A stretch of DNA of 64,000 bases from Saccharothrix australiensis (GCF_003634935.1 NZ_RBXO01000001.1:3249501-3313500), one strand, 5' to 3'. Shown: positions 44,660 to 53,477, counted from the first letter of the stretch. Notes: generated by a model from the letters alone, not told the origin. Numbers and translations: made by a program.

Positions 44660-45418
44660 TCAGCTGTAGTAGACGCCGATGCGGTTGCCGTCGATGTCGT
44701 GGACGGCGATGTCGAGGTCGAACACCGTGCCCAGCAGCTCGGGCGTCATCAGCTCCGTGGTAGGGCCCTGGGCCACGACACGGCCGTCGCGCATGGCGAT
44801 CACCTCGTCCGAGTGGCAGGAGGCGAAGTTGATGTCGTGCACGACCAGCACGACGGTCTTGGCGAAGTCGCGGGCCATTCGCCGCAGGCGGCGCATCATC
44901 TGCACGCTGTGCCGCATGTCCAGGTTGTTCAGCGGCTCGTCCAGCAGCACGTAGTCGGTGTCCTGGCAGAGCACCGCGGCCACGTGCGCGCGCTGGCGCT
45001 GGCCGCCCGAGAGCTGGTCGAGCTGCCGGTCGGCGAACTCCTCCAGCTCGAAGTACGCGATGGCCTCGTCCACGGCGGCCAGGTCGGCGGCGGCGAGCCG
45101 CCCGCGCGAGTGCGGGAAGCGGCCGAAGGCCACCAGTTCCCGCACGCTGAGCCGGATGCTGGTGTGGTTCTCCTGGCGCAGCACCGCCAGCCGCTTGGCG
45201 AGCGTGGCGCCGGGGGTGGTGGTCACGTCCAGCCCGTCGACGGTGACCCGGCCGGAGTCCGCGGGGAGCAGCCTGCCGATGACCGACAGCAGCGTCGACT
45301 TGCCCGCGCCGTTGGCCCCGATGATCGAGGTGACCCCGCCGGGGGCGATCGTCAGCGACACGTCGTCGAGGACCCTGGTCGAGCCGTAGGTCTTGGTGAC
45401 GTTGCGTACCTCGATCAC
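44660..45418 (-). CDS. Siderophore-iron ABC transporter, ATP-binding subunit
   Basis: 252 residues from GTG 45418, overlapping the permease stop as GTGA. Walker A GANGAGKST, signature LSGGQRQRAHVA, Walker B YVLLDEPLNNLD and the switch histidine VVHDINFA are all present. The sequence is of the FepC/YclP type. It powers import of a ferric siderophore with the two permeases and the lipoprotein encoded upstream. Confidence 0.92.
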   Translation of the reverse strand: MIEVRNVTKTYGSTRVLDDVSLTIAPGGVTSIIGANGAGKSTLLSVIGRLLPADSGRVTVDGLDVTTTPGATLAKRLAVLRQENHTSIRLSVRELVAFGRFPHSRGRLAAADLAAVDEAIAYFELEEFADRQLDQLSGGQRQRAHVAAVLCQDTDYVLLDEPLNNLDMRHSVQMMRRLRRMARDFAKTVVLVVHDINFASCHSDEVIAMRDGRVVAQGPTTELMTPELLGTVFDLDIAVHDIDGNRIGVYYS

Positions 45419-46404
45419 CGCTTGGCCTCCCGGATCAGCAGGGCGATGAAGTAGATCCCGCCCACGAAGTTGATGATGACGCTGAGCGCGGTGTCGAGCG
45501 CGAACACGCGCTCCAGCACGAGCTGCCCGCCCACCAGGGCCACCACGGCGAGCAGCGCCGACGCGGGCACCACGACCCGGTGGCGGGACGCGCCCGCGAG
45601 CTGCCGGGCCACGTTGGCCACCAGCAGCCCGAGGAAGGTGATCGGCCCGACCAGCGCGGTGGCCACCGACACCAGCACGGCGACGGCGACGAGCACCTGG
45701 TTGACCACCGAGCGGTGGTCCACGCCGAGGTTCAGGGCGTGCTCACGGCCCAGGGCGAGCACGTCCAGCCGCGGGAACAACCTGACCACCCAGAGCGAGA
45801 CCACCGCCACCAGCACCGCCGAGACCGCCAGCAGGTCCCGGTCGACGCTGTTGAAGTTGGCGAACAGGGTGTCCTGCAGCACGACGAAGTCGTTGGGGTT
45901 GATCAGCCGCGAGGCCAGCGAGGACAGGCTGGAGAACAGCGTGCCGCAGACGACTCCGACCAGCACCAGCACGTAGAGGTCGCGGCTGCGCCGGTCGAAC
46001 AGCCACCGGTACAGCGCGCCGGCGAAGACGACCATGGCCACGACCTGCCCGGCGAACAGCAGGCGCGGGTCGGCCGAGCTGAGGGCCAGCGCGCCGAAGA
46101 AGTACACGACCAGCGTCTGGATCAGCACGAACAGCGAGTCGAACCCCATGATGCCCGGGGTGAGCACGCGGTTGTTGGTGACCGTCTGGAACAGCACGCT
46201 GGACACCGCCACGGCGGAGCCGACCACGACCATCGCGGCCACCTTGCGGGCCCGGATGGCCAGCGCGTACTCCCAGTTGCCGCGCAACGCGATCACGCAG
46301 AAGGCGACGACCGTCGCCGCGGCGGCCAGCGCCAGCAGCGCCAGCACGCGGTGCTCCCGGCGGCGCACGCGGGCGAACGCCTCGGCCGAGGTCACCCGGC
46401 TCAC
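45415..46404 (-). CDS. Siderophore-iron ABC transporter, permease
   Basis: 329 residues from GTG 46404 with GTGA overlap to the other permease gene. FecCD-type: about nine helices, ending VGPITFLGLLVANVARQLAG, the coupling helix that meets the ATPase. It lacks a separate signal peptide, as usual. It forms a heterodimer with the product of the next upstream gene. YclO-like members import petrobactin-type siderophores, but the ligand here is not determined. Confidence 0.92.
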   Translation of the reverse strand: MSRVTSAEAFARVRRREHRVLALLALAAAATVVAFCVIALRGNWEYALAIRARKVAAMVVVGSAVAVSSVLFQTVTNNRVLTPGIMGFDSLFVLIQTLVVYFFGALALSSADPRLLFAGQVVAMVVFAGALYRWLFDRRSRDLYVLVLVGVVCGTLFSSLSSLASRLINPNDFVVLQDTLFANFNSVDRDLLAVSAVLVAVVSLWVVRLFPRLDVLALGREHALNLGVDHRSVVNQVLVAVAVLVSVATALVGPITFLGLLVANVARQLAGASRHRVVVPASALLAVVALVGGQLVLERVFALDTALSVIINFVGGIYFIALLIREAKR

Positions 46405-47393
46405 CCCGCCACGCGCCGGACGCGCAGCACCAGCAGGAGGAACACGACGCTGCCCACCACGCCCGCGACGGTCTCGACCGGGATCTCGTGGGGGTGGCGC
46501 ACGACCCGTCCGACGACGTCACAGGCCAGCACGAAGGCCGCTCCCGCCAGGGCGGTCACCGGCAGCACGCGGCGCAGGTTGTCGCCCAGCACCAGGGTGA
46601 CCAGGTTCGGCACCACCAGCCCGAGGAAGGGGATGTTGCCGACCGTGACCACCACCGCGGCCGTGGTCGCGGAGACCAGGAGCAGCCCCAGGTTGACCAC
46701 CCGGTCGTAGTGCACGCCGAGGTTGACCGCGAAGTCGCGGCCCACCCCCGCCACGGTGAACCGGTTGGCGTAGAAGTAGCACCCCACCGTCACCGCCGCG
46801 GTCAGCCACAGCAGTTCGTAGCGCCCGCGCAGCACCGAGGAGAAGTCGCCGTTGGTCCACGCCGACAGCGACTGGAGCAGGTCGGCGCGGTAGGCGAAGA
46901 ACGTGGTCACCGCCGTGATCACGCCGCCGAGCATGATGCCCACCAGCGGCACGACGACCACGTCGGCGAAGGTCAGCTTGCGGAGCACCCACAGGAAGAA
47001 CAGGGTGCCGAGCAGGGCGAACAGCAGCGCCACGACCATCTTGACCATCACCGACTCGGCGCCGAGGAAGACCGTGGCGACGAACACGCCCAGCACGGCC
47101 GACTCGGTCGTGCCCGCCGTGGAGGGCGAGACGAAGCGGTTGCGGGTGATGTGCATCATCACCAGCCCCGCCACGCTCATCGCCGTCCCGGCCAGCAGGA
47201 TCGCCAGCAGCCGGGGCAGCCGCGACTCCAGCAGCAGCAGCGCCGCCCCGGAGTCGGCGCGCAGCAGGTCCAGCGGGCTCAGCTCGCCGGCGCCGACGAA
47301 CAGCGAGGCGAGCGCGGCGGGGACCAACAGGAGGACCGCGAGCGCCAGGTGGCGCCCGCGGACCTCCCGCCGTCGTCCGGTGCTCCGGCTCAC
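46401..47393 (-). CDS. Siderophore-iron ABC transporter, permease
   Basis: 330 residues from GTG 47393, again in GTGA overlap with the lipoprotein gene. FecCD signatures: SRLPRLLAILLAGTAMSVAGLVM and GNIPFLGLVVPNLVTLVLGDNLR (shown by GNIPFLGLVVPNLV). The internal hydrophilic loops differ from the second permease, so the pair is a heterodimer rather than a duplication. Confidence 0.92.
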   Translation of the reverse strand: MSRSTGRRREVRGRHLALAVLLLVPAALASLFVGAGELSPLDLLRADSGAALLLLESRLPRLLAILLAGTAMSVAGLVMMHITRNRFVSPSTAGTTESAVLGVFVATVFLGAESVMVKMVVALLFALLGTLFFLWVLRKLTFADVVVVPLVGIMLGGVITAVTTFFAYRADLLQSLSAWTNGDFSSVLRGRYELLWLTAAVTVGCYFYANRFTVAGVGRDFAVNLGVHYDRVVNLGLLLVSATTAAVVVTVGNIPFLGLVVPNLVTLVLGDNLRRVLPVTALAGAAFVLACDVVGRVVRHPHEIPVETVAGVVGSVVFLLLVLRVRRVAG

Positions 47394-48358
47394 GACAGGC
47401 TGTCGCCGATCGCCGCGACCATGGACTCGACCGAGCTCAGCCCGGTGGGCGCGACGTACCACGCGAACGGCTCCAGGTAGACGACGCGGTTGTTGCGCGC
47501 GGCGTTGGTCCCGTTGACCAGCGCGTTGTCCAGCACCCGGCGGGCGGCCTGGCCGTTGTCGCCGATGGCCGAGTCGCGGTCGACCACGTAGAGGACGTCG
47601 GGGTTGGTCTGGGCGATGAACTCGGCGGAGACGGCGTTGCCGTGGATGTCGGTGCCCAGCCCCTCGGCGGCGGGCTGCACGCCCAGCGCGTCGTGGATGA
47701 GGCCGAAGCGGGAGCCGGGGCCGTAGGCGCTGATCTTGCCGCCGGTGGTGAGCACGATCAGGCCCCGCTTGCCACCGGCGGGGGTGCGGCCGGCGATCTC
47801 GGTGATCCTGGCCGACAGCGCGTCGAGGCGGCGGCGCACCTCGTCCTGCTTGCCGAAGACCGCGCCCACGGCCTCGACCCGTTCGCGCAGGCTGGTCAGG
47901 AACTTCGCGTTGTCCACGGTCAGGTCGATCGTGGTGGCGATCTTGGACAGCTCGGCGTAGGCGGGCGCGGACCGGCCGCCGACGATGATCAGGTCGGGTG
48001 CCAGCTCGTTGACCTTCTCGTAGTCGGGCTCGAAGAGGGTGCCCACCTTGGTGTACCGCTCGCCCGCGTACTTGGCCAGCCGCTCGGGCAGCCCCTCCAG
48101 CTTGGGCACGCCCACCACCGGCACGCCGAGGTCGTCGAGCGTGACCAGGGCGCCGATGTCGAACACCACGACCTTGGCGGGGGTGGCCTGGAACGTGGCG
48201 GTGCCCTGCGCGTGGGTGACCGTGACGGGTCCGGAGGACGCGGGCGCGGCCGGCGCGGCGTCCGACCCGCTCCCGCAGGCGGAGAGCACGAGCAGGGCGA
48301 GGGCGGCGAGAGCCGCGGTCAACCCGCGGCCGGTCGCGCGGTGGTTAGGGGCGGCCAC
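47390..48358 (-). CDS. Siderophore-binding lipoprotein of the iron ABC transporter
   Basis: 322 residues; GTG 48358 is chosen because gaggag lies about ten bases upstream, while the GTG at 48367 would be too close. Lipobox LVLSACGSG gives a lipidated Cys. The periplasmic-binding-like fold is seen in KVVVFDIGALVTLDDLGV, PDLIIVGGRSAPAYAEL and VLYVVDRDSAIG. It hands ferric siderophore to the two permeases. An iron box just upstream shows control by an IdeR/DmdR-type repressor. No siderophore synthesis genes lie in the window. Confidence 0.9.
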   Translation of the reverse strand: MAAPNHRATGRGLTAALAALALLVLSACGSGSDAAPAAPASSGPVTVTHAQGTATFQATPAKVVVFDIGALVTLDDLGVPVVGVPKLEGLPERLAKYAGERYTKVGTLFEPDYEKVNELAPDLIIVGGRSAPAYAELSKIATTIDLTVDNAKFLTSLRERVEAVGAVFGKQDEVRRRLDALSARITEIAGRTPAGGKRGLIVLTTGGKISAYGPGSRFGLIHDALGVQPAAEGLGTDIHGNAVSAEFIAQTNPDVLYVVDRDSAIGDNGQAARRVLDNALVNGTNAARNNRVVYLEPFAWYVAPTGLSSVESMVAAIGDSLS

Positions 48359-48463
48359 TAGGTGCACTCTCCTCGACGATTGATCCGATTGGGGTCCCGG
48401 CCGACGCCTGACCGCGCGTCGCGGTCGGTGCGAACGGAGGTGCGGGACACCACCGAACGGCCG

Positions 48464-48485
48464 AAACTTAGGAGAGCCTAAGTTT
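48464..48485 (-). promoter_or_regulatory. Iron box (IdeR/DmdR/DtxR operator)
   Basis: The 22-base element aaacttagg-agag-cctaagttt is a perfect dyad with nine-base arms and matches the DtxR-family TTAGGnnnnnnCCTAA pattern. It lies about 105 bases upstream of the lipoprotein start, so iron-bound repressor would shut off the uptake operon. Confidence 0.8.
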
Positions 48486-48554
48486 TCTGCGTTGACTGTT
48501 CAACAACCATCGGTATGGTCGATCTCACGCGCGGAACACTGGCCGCCGCGTCCC

Positions 48555-48580
48555 CGGTGTGATCTCTCGGTGTGATCTCT
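48555..48580. repeat. 13-bp tandem repeat
   Basis: cggtgtgatctct occurs twice in direct succession within the fragment-rich zone upstream of the truncated monooxygenase. Confidence 0.85.
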
Positions 48581-48674
48581 TGGCGGGCCGTCCGGCCCAG
48601 CGCCCCGACGAGGAGGCGCGACACCTCGACGGCGGCATCTACGCGCTCGACCTCGTCGACGTCCCGCCGGGGCG

Positions 48675-48727
48675 TCACCTGGTGTCCGACAGTCCCCGGA
48701 TGACCAGCTCGACCGCCGCGGCGAGCG
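48675..48727 (-). pseudogene. 3' remnant of a TetR-family gene
   Basis: On the minus strand the frame AAAVELVIRGLSDTR ends in TGA at 48675-48677. It matches the C-terminus of the TetR at 35106-35858 (AAAVDLVIRGLSDDR). Nothing upstream of this remains: the sequence switches directly into the truncated monooxygenase on the other strand. A second stretch (about 48555-48680, VDEVERVDAAVEVSRLLVGALGRTAR in another frame) may be a further regulator remnant. Confidence 0.6.
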
Positions 48728-48736
48728 GGCAGCGTC

Positions 48737-49651
48737 GTGCGACAGGCGGCGGGCATCGACTTCCCCGGCACCGACTCGACCGTCTTCGGCTTCCTCGGCG
48801 ACGTCGAGCTGGCCGACCCGCCGGAGCGGCCGGGCTTCTGGCACAACGCGCACGGCGCGCTGCTCGTGGCTCCGATCCCCGGCGGGCACCACCGCGTCAC
48901 CGGGTACGCCCCGTCGGCTCCCACCCCGACCCTGGAGTCCCTGCGGGAGACGGTGGAGCTGATCGCGGGCACGGACTTCGGCCTGCACTCCCCGGTGTGG
49001 CTGTCCCGCTTCGGCAACGCCACCCGGCTCGCGGCGGAGTACCGGAAGGGCCGGGTGTTCCTGGCGGGCGACGCCGCGCACATGCACTTCCCGGCGGGCG
49101 GCGTCGGGCTGAACGTGGGCCTGCAGGACGCGATGAACCTGGGCTGGAAGCTGGCCGCGGTCCAGCGGGGCCGGGCGGACGCGGCCCTGCTGGACACCTA
49201 CCACCCGGAACGCCACCCCGTCGGCGTGGCCCTGGGCGAGCACACCAAGGCCCAGACCGCCCTGATCACCGCCACCACCGAGGAGGGCCGCTCCCTGCGC
49301 CGGTTCATGGCCGACCTGCTGCGCACGCACCCCGACGTGGCGACCGCGCTGGCCAACACGCTGACCGCGCTGGACGTGCGCTACCCGGGCACCCATCCCC
49401 TGGCGGGCCAACGCCTCCCGGCCACCCGCGAGCAGCTGCACCTGCTGCGCGAGGGCCGCCCGGTGCTGCTGGCCCGGGAAGCCGACCCGGCGTTGAAGGA
49501 CCTGGCAGCGAGCGCGGACTTCCAGCTGTACGAGACCGAGCTGCCCTGGCCCACGACCGCCGTGCTGATGCGCCCGGACGGGCACGTGTGGGCCGCCGGG
49601 GACACCGCCGAGCAGTTGGCGGACGCCCTGGCGGAACTGCCCCTGGCCTGA
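48737..49651 (+). pseudogene. FAD-dependent aromatic monooxygenase lacking its N-terminal third
   Basis: 304 codons remain open, with the C-terminal two thirds of a class A flavoprotein hydroxylase: VRQAAGIDFPGT at the junction, the second FAD motif VFLAGDAAHMHFPAGGVGLN (Gly-Asp), and a thioredoxin-like end. The family is about 470-500 residues and begins with a GxGxxG dinucleotide fold, which is absent here; the sequence upstream is instead a TetR remnant. Relatives include rifampicin- and polyketide-type monooxygenases. Without its FAD-binding fold it should be inactive, despite the intact frame and stop. Confidence 0.75.
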
Positions 49652-50281
49652 CCAGGAGCCGCGCCCCCGGAGAAGCCCTCCCGGTGGCGCGGCACCCGCG
49701 TCCACCCGACCGGCGGCTCGTCCGCGGACCCACCGGCCGGCGCTCGTGGCGGCCTCGCTCGCGGGCACGGTCGCGTTCGACGCGGCGTGGCTGATCACGT
49801 CGAGGGCCATGCAGGGCCTGACCTTCGCGGTCACGGGCTCCGCTGGGGGTGGAGCCCGTGACCGCCACGGGTAGGTGCACCTCGGCGACCAACTGCCCGC
49901 GCAGGCCGATTCCGGCGTAATAATTCACCTGATAGGTGTCGTCGTCGATTCTTGTCAGGGTGCCGGTTGTGCGTCCGAATGCGGGTTCCGGCCGGCGGGA
50001 CGTGACTTCATGGTTGTCCGGCAATGGGTTCGCGGACTGGTCAAGCGTCGGGAGGGACAGCGTCGACGACGATCGCGCCGGTCACCCTTACGGGAGCCTG
50101 TCTCAGCCGTGTGAGTGCGCTCCCGCACGAATAGTGCAACTCTTGGTAGTTCATGGACAGTGCTTCGCGTGACTACGAGTCACCTCTTATCCATTGATGA
50201 TGGGAATATCGGCACGGGGAGCAGGGAGCCGGTTGTCCGAGCTTCCCCGGTGGCCGGTTCCGATCGCGAACAGGTGGTGTC
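49652..50281. other. Gene-poor zone with fragments and the promoter of the flavin/diiron operon
   Basis: Plus-strand 49740-49830 reads ALVAASLAGTVAFDAAWLI...SRAMQGL, resembling a piece of an MFS exporter. Minus-strand 49850-50024 has an open stretch from TTG (IDDDTYQVNYYAGIGL, with AT-richer codons) of unknown nature. From about 50070 to 50230 the DNA is distinctly AT-richer and non-coding, and includes the dyad gtgact-acg-agtcac (50169-50183). That dyad could be an operator for the operon that starts at 50282. Confidence 0.4.
49826..49864. terminator. 15-bp perfect hairpin
   Basis: The arms gcggtcacgggctcc (49826-49840) and ggagcccgtgaccgc (49850-49864) surround a nine-base loop. No T-run follows. 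It may end transcription of the decayed region or be a leftover from a lost gene. Confidence 0.55.
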
Positions 50282-51409
50282 GTGGTGCCGTCAGAGCAGC
50301 TGACCGCAGCGGGTTCCGTGATCGAGAGCGTGGTCGCGCCGCAGGCCGCTCAGGTGGACCGGGAGGGCGCGCTCCCGCGGGAGAGCATCGACGCGTTGGC
50401 CGGAGCGGGACTCCTCGGGCTGCTGTCCTCGGCCGACGTCGGTGGTGCCGGTGGCGGTCTGGTCGACGCGGCGCGGGTCGTCGAGGCGCTCGCCGGTGCG
50501 TGCGGCTCGACCGCCATGATCGCGCTCATGCACTACTCGGCCACCGCGCTGATCGAGGCGCACGGTGACGAGAAGACCCGGCGCGCGGTCGCCGCCGGGG
50601 AGCACCTGAGCACCCTCGCGTTCTCGGAAGTCGGTTCGCGCAGCCACTTCTGGGCGCCGTTGAGCACCGCGACCGACGTCGGTGGCAGCCGGGTCCGGCT
50701 CGACGCCGACAAGAGCTGGGTGACCGCGGCGGGCCACGTCGACAGCTACGTCTGGTCCAGCACGCCGTTGTCCGCGGACGGCCCGATGACGGTGTGGCTG
50801 GTGCCCGGGGACGCCGCCGGGATCTCGGTGCGCGGCGGGTTCGACGGGCTCGGGCTGCGCGGGAACGCCTCCAGCCCCGTGACCGCCTCGGCGGTCGAGA
50901 TCCCCGCCGCGGCGATCCTCGGCGACGACGGGGCGGGGCTGGACATCGCGCTCCGGACCGCCCTGCCGCACTTCCTGGTGCTCAACGCGGCGTTCTCGCT
51001 GGGGTTGATCCGGTCACTGGTCGGCGAAGCCGGTGAACACCTCAAGCGGACCCGGCTGCACCACCTCGACCAGGCCCTGGCCGACCAGCGGCACCACCGC
51101 GCCGCCTACGCGCGGCTGCTCACCCGCGCCGACGAGGTCGGCGCGTTCCTGGACGACACGCTGCGCGCGCTGGAGACCGGTCGCGCCGACGCCACGCTGC
51201 GGGTGCTCCAGGTCAAGTCCGTGGCCGCCGAAGCCGCCGCCGAGGTCGCCGACGGGGTGCTCAAGCTGTGCGGCGGCGCCGCGTTCCGCAAGGAGCTCGG
51301 CGTGGAGCGGCGGTTCCGCGACGCCCTCGCGGCCCGCGTCATGGCACCGACGACAGAGGCTTTGCACGACTTCGTCGGTCGTGCCGCGCTCGGCCTGCCG
51401 CTGTTCTGA
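50282..51409 (+). CDS. Acyl-CoA dehydrogenase-fold flavoprotein
   Basis: 375 residues from GTG 50282. The fold is clear: N-terminal helical domain (GALPRESIDALAGAGLLGL), beta domain LAFSEVGSRSHFW and SWVTAAGHVDSYVW, and C-terminal helices with VLKLCGGAAFRKELGVERRFRDA. The usual catalytic Glu/YEGT segment near the end is absent. Relatives with this lack include DszC/SfnB-type flavin monooxygenases that attack organosulfur compounds. It is the first gene of a three-gene operon; the next gene follows after 17 bases. Oxygenase rather than dehydrogenase activity is inferred. Confidence 0.8.
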   Translation: MVPSEQLTAAGSVIESVVAPQAAQVDREGALPRESIDALAGAGLLGLLSSADVGGAGGGLVDAARVVEALAGACGSTAMIALMHYSATALIEAHGDEKTRRAVAAGEHLSTLAFSEVGSRSHFWAPLSTATDVGGSRVRLDADKSWVTAAGHVDSYVWSSTPLSADGPMTVWLVPGDAAGISVRGGFDGLGLRGNASSPVTASAVEIPAAAILGDDGAGLDIALRTALPHFLVLNAAFSLGLIRSLVGEAGEHLKRTRLHHLDQALADQRHHRAAYARLLTRADEVGAFLDDTLRALETGRADATLRVLQVKSVAAEAAAEVADGVLKLCGGAAFRKELGVERRFRDALAARVMAPTTEALHDFVGRAALGLPLF

Positions 51410-51426
51410 GACGGGGAGGCCGGAGC

Positions 51427-52278
51427 ATGACCCTGATCCTCGGCGCCGTCGCCTACGACCCGAAGGTCGTCACCATCTGGAACGGGTTCCGCGCCTGGCT
51501 GCGGGCGCACGACCTGCCGTTCGACTACGTCCTGTACTCCCACTACGAGCGCCAGGTCGAGGACCTGCTCGCCGGGCGGCTCCACGTCGCGTGGAACTCG
51601 CCGCTGGCGTGGGTACGGGCCGAGCGACTGGCCCGTGCCGCCGGCCGCGAGGTCCGGCCGCTGGTCATGCGGGACACCGACCGCGACCTGCGCTCCGTGC
51701 TGCTGGTGCGGGCCGATTCGCCGTGCGCGAAGGTCGCCGAGCTCCAATACCGCACCGTCGGGCTCGGTGCGGTGGACTCGCCCCAGGCGACGCTGCTGCC
51801 CACCGCGCTCCTGCGCGAGGCCGGGCTCGTCCCCGGTGGCGACGTCACCGTGCGCCGCTTCGACACAGGCGTCGGCCTGCACGGCGACCACATCGGGGGC
51901 GAACGCGACGCGGCGCGGGCGCTGATCGCCGGCGAGGTCGACGCCGCCGCGGTGGTCGACACCAACGTCCTGCTGTTCGGCCGCGAGGGCACCCTGCCGG
52001 CGGGCAGTACCAGGGTGCTCGCCCGGACCGGGGCCTTCGACCACTGCAACCTCAGCGCCGTGGACACCGCGCCCGCCGACCTGGTCGACCGGCTGGGTGA
52101 GCTGCTGCTGTCGATGTCCTACGCCGACCCGGAGGTGCGACCGCTGTTCGACCTCGAAGGACTGAGGGAGTGGCGGGAAGGGCGGACCTCCGGCTACGCC
52201 CGGCTGGCAGCCGCCGTGGACGACGAGGGCTTCTACGACGGCCGAGGCCGCGTCACCGCGCGGGGGTACTCGCCATGA
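51427..52278 (+). CDS. Cytoplasmic PhnD/SsuA-like binding protein
   Basis: 283 residues from ATG 51427 (cggagc upstream). It has the PhnD/transferrin fold: LGAVAYDPKVVTIWNGF, HVAWNSPLAWVRAERL, SVLLVRADSPCAKVAEL and VGLGAVDSPQATLLP. There is no signal peptide or lipobox, so unlike ABC solute-binding proteins it should stay in the cytoplasm. No transport genes adjoin. It may deliver an anionic substrate to the flavoprotein or the diiron enzyme, or act as a sensor. Its stop overlaps the next ATG as ATGA. Confidence 0.78.
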   Translation: MTLILGAVAYDPKVVTIWNGFRAWLRAHDLPFDYVLYSHYERQVEDLLAGRLHVAWNSPLAWVRAERLARAAGREVRPLVMRDTDRDLRSVLLVRADSPCAKVAELQYRTVGLGAVDSPQATLLPTALLREAGLVPGGDVTVRRFDTGVGLHGDHIGGERDAARALIAGEVDAAAVVDTNVLLFGREGTLPAGSTRVLARTGAFDHCNLSAVDTAPADLVDRLGELLLSMSYADPEVRPLFDLEGLREWREGRTSGYARLAAAVDDEGFYDGRGRVTARGYSP

Positions 52279-53477
52279 TCGTGCCGGGAGTCCTGGACCT
52301 GCACGGGCTCGGGTTCGAGCGCGGCGCCCACCTCCTCGTGCAGCAGGCGCTGAAGAACACCCCGCCCGGCGGGGAGCTCGGTGTCACGGGAGCCGATCCG
52401 GCGCTCGTGGTCCACCTGACCGCGTGGTGCCGCCGGCAGGGCCACCGGGTGCGCGAGGCGTCGGACACCGACTCCGGCGTCCGCGCCCTGGTCGTGCGCG
52501 GACGGGCCGACCTGGACCGCTGGGCGGGTGCGGTCCGGGCCGGTGGTCCGGGCGTCGACGGCATCGTCGCCGAGCCCCCGTCCGACTGGGGGTTGGCGGC
52601 CAGGGGCGCGCTGGTGGAGAGCGGCGGTCCGGCGACCCCGTTCGACATCACCCACCGGGACCTGGTGTGGGCGGAGATCGCCCCCGCGCTGTACGCCAGC
52701 GCCGCCGCCTCGCAGTGGAACCCCGACACCGAGGTCCACTGGGACGCGGGGGAGCCCCTGCCCGACGAGGTCGAGGACGCGGTCGTGCAGGTGATGACCT
52801 ACCTGGTCGAGAACGAGCAGACCGCGCTGGTCGTCCCCGCCCGGCTCCTCGCGCGCGTCCACCCGCACTTCCGCGAGGTCCAGCAGCTGCTCGCCGTGCA
52901 GGCGGCGGACGAAGCCCGTCACATGGAGGTCTTCACCCGCCGGGCGCTGTTGCGCCGCGACGAGCTGGGCACCTCCTCGGTCAGCGGCCGTGAGTCCCTG
53001 GCCGGCCTGGTGGCCGAAGCCGACTTCTCGGTGGCGTCGTTCCTGCTGTCCGTGCTCGGCGAGGGCAGCTTCCTGAACCTGCTGGACTTCCTCGACAAGA
53101 ACGCGCCGGACCCGGTCACCCGGCAGGTCACCCGGCTGGCCCGGCGTGACGAGGCCCGCCACGTCGCCTTCGGCGTGGCCCACCTCCAGCACCAGGCCGA
53201 GCGCGACCCCGAGGTGAGGCGGCGACTGCGGTCCGCCGTCGAGCGCCGCTACCGCGCGTTGGTCGACACCGCCGGGCTCAACCAGGACGTGTTCGACGCC
53301 CTGGTGATCCTCGCTGCCGGCGCGTGGGAGCCCGACGCCATCGGCAAGGGGTACGACGCCGTCATGGCCCTCCAGTCCGAAATGGACGAAGGCAGGCAGC
53401 GGCGCCTGGTCCACCTGGGTTTTCCCGCCGACGAAGCCGCCGACCTGTCGGCCCTGCACACCCGCAACTTCATGTGA
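52275..53477 (+). CDS. TusA-like domain fused to a ferritin-like diiron protein
   Basis: 400 residues from ATG 52275. Residues about 5-75 resemble a TusA/SirA sulfur-carrier domain (VLDLHGLGFERGAHLLVQQA, HLTAWCRRQGHRV), but the invariant Cys-Pro is replaced by Gly-Phe. The larger part is a four-helix ferritin-like domain with carboxylate/His ligands in the expected order: Glu179 or Glu181 in ENEQ, Glu213/His216 in DEARHMEVF, Glu263 in GEGSF and Glu293/His296 in DEARHVAFG. It should be a non-heme diiron oxygenase. Coupled to a flavoprotein and a PhnD-like protein it suggests oxidative processing of a sulfur or phosphorus compound. Confidence 0.78.
   Translation: MIVPGVLDLHGLGFERGAHLLVQQALKNTPPGGELGVTGADPALVVHLTAWCRRQGHRVREASDTDSGVRALVVRGRADLDRWAGAVRAGGPGVDGIVAEPPSDWGLAARGALVESGGPATPFDITHRDLVWAEIAPALYASAAASQWNPDTEVHWDAGEPLPDEVEDAVVQVMTYLVENEQTALVVPARLLARVHPHFREVQQLLAVQAADEARHMEVFTRRALLRRDELGTSSVSGRESLAGLVAEADFSVASFLLSVLGEGSFLNLLDFLDKNAPDPVTRQVTRLARRDEARHVAFGVAHLQHQAERDPEVRRRLRSAVERRYRALVDTAGLNQDVFDALVILAAGAWEPDAIGKGYDAVMALQSEMDEGRQRRLVHLGFPADEAADLSALHTRNFM

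Noticed and set aside
49305-50024. A 239-codon minus-strand frame beginning TTG at 50024
   Set aside because: The first 60 codons look protein-like but the rest is antisense to the truncated monooxygenase; no family and no ribosome site.
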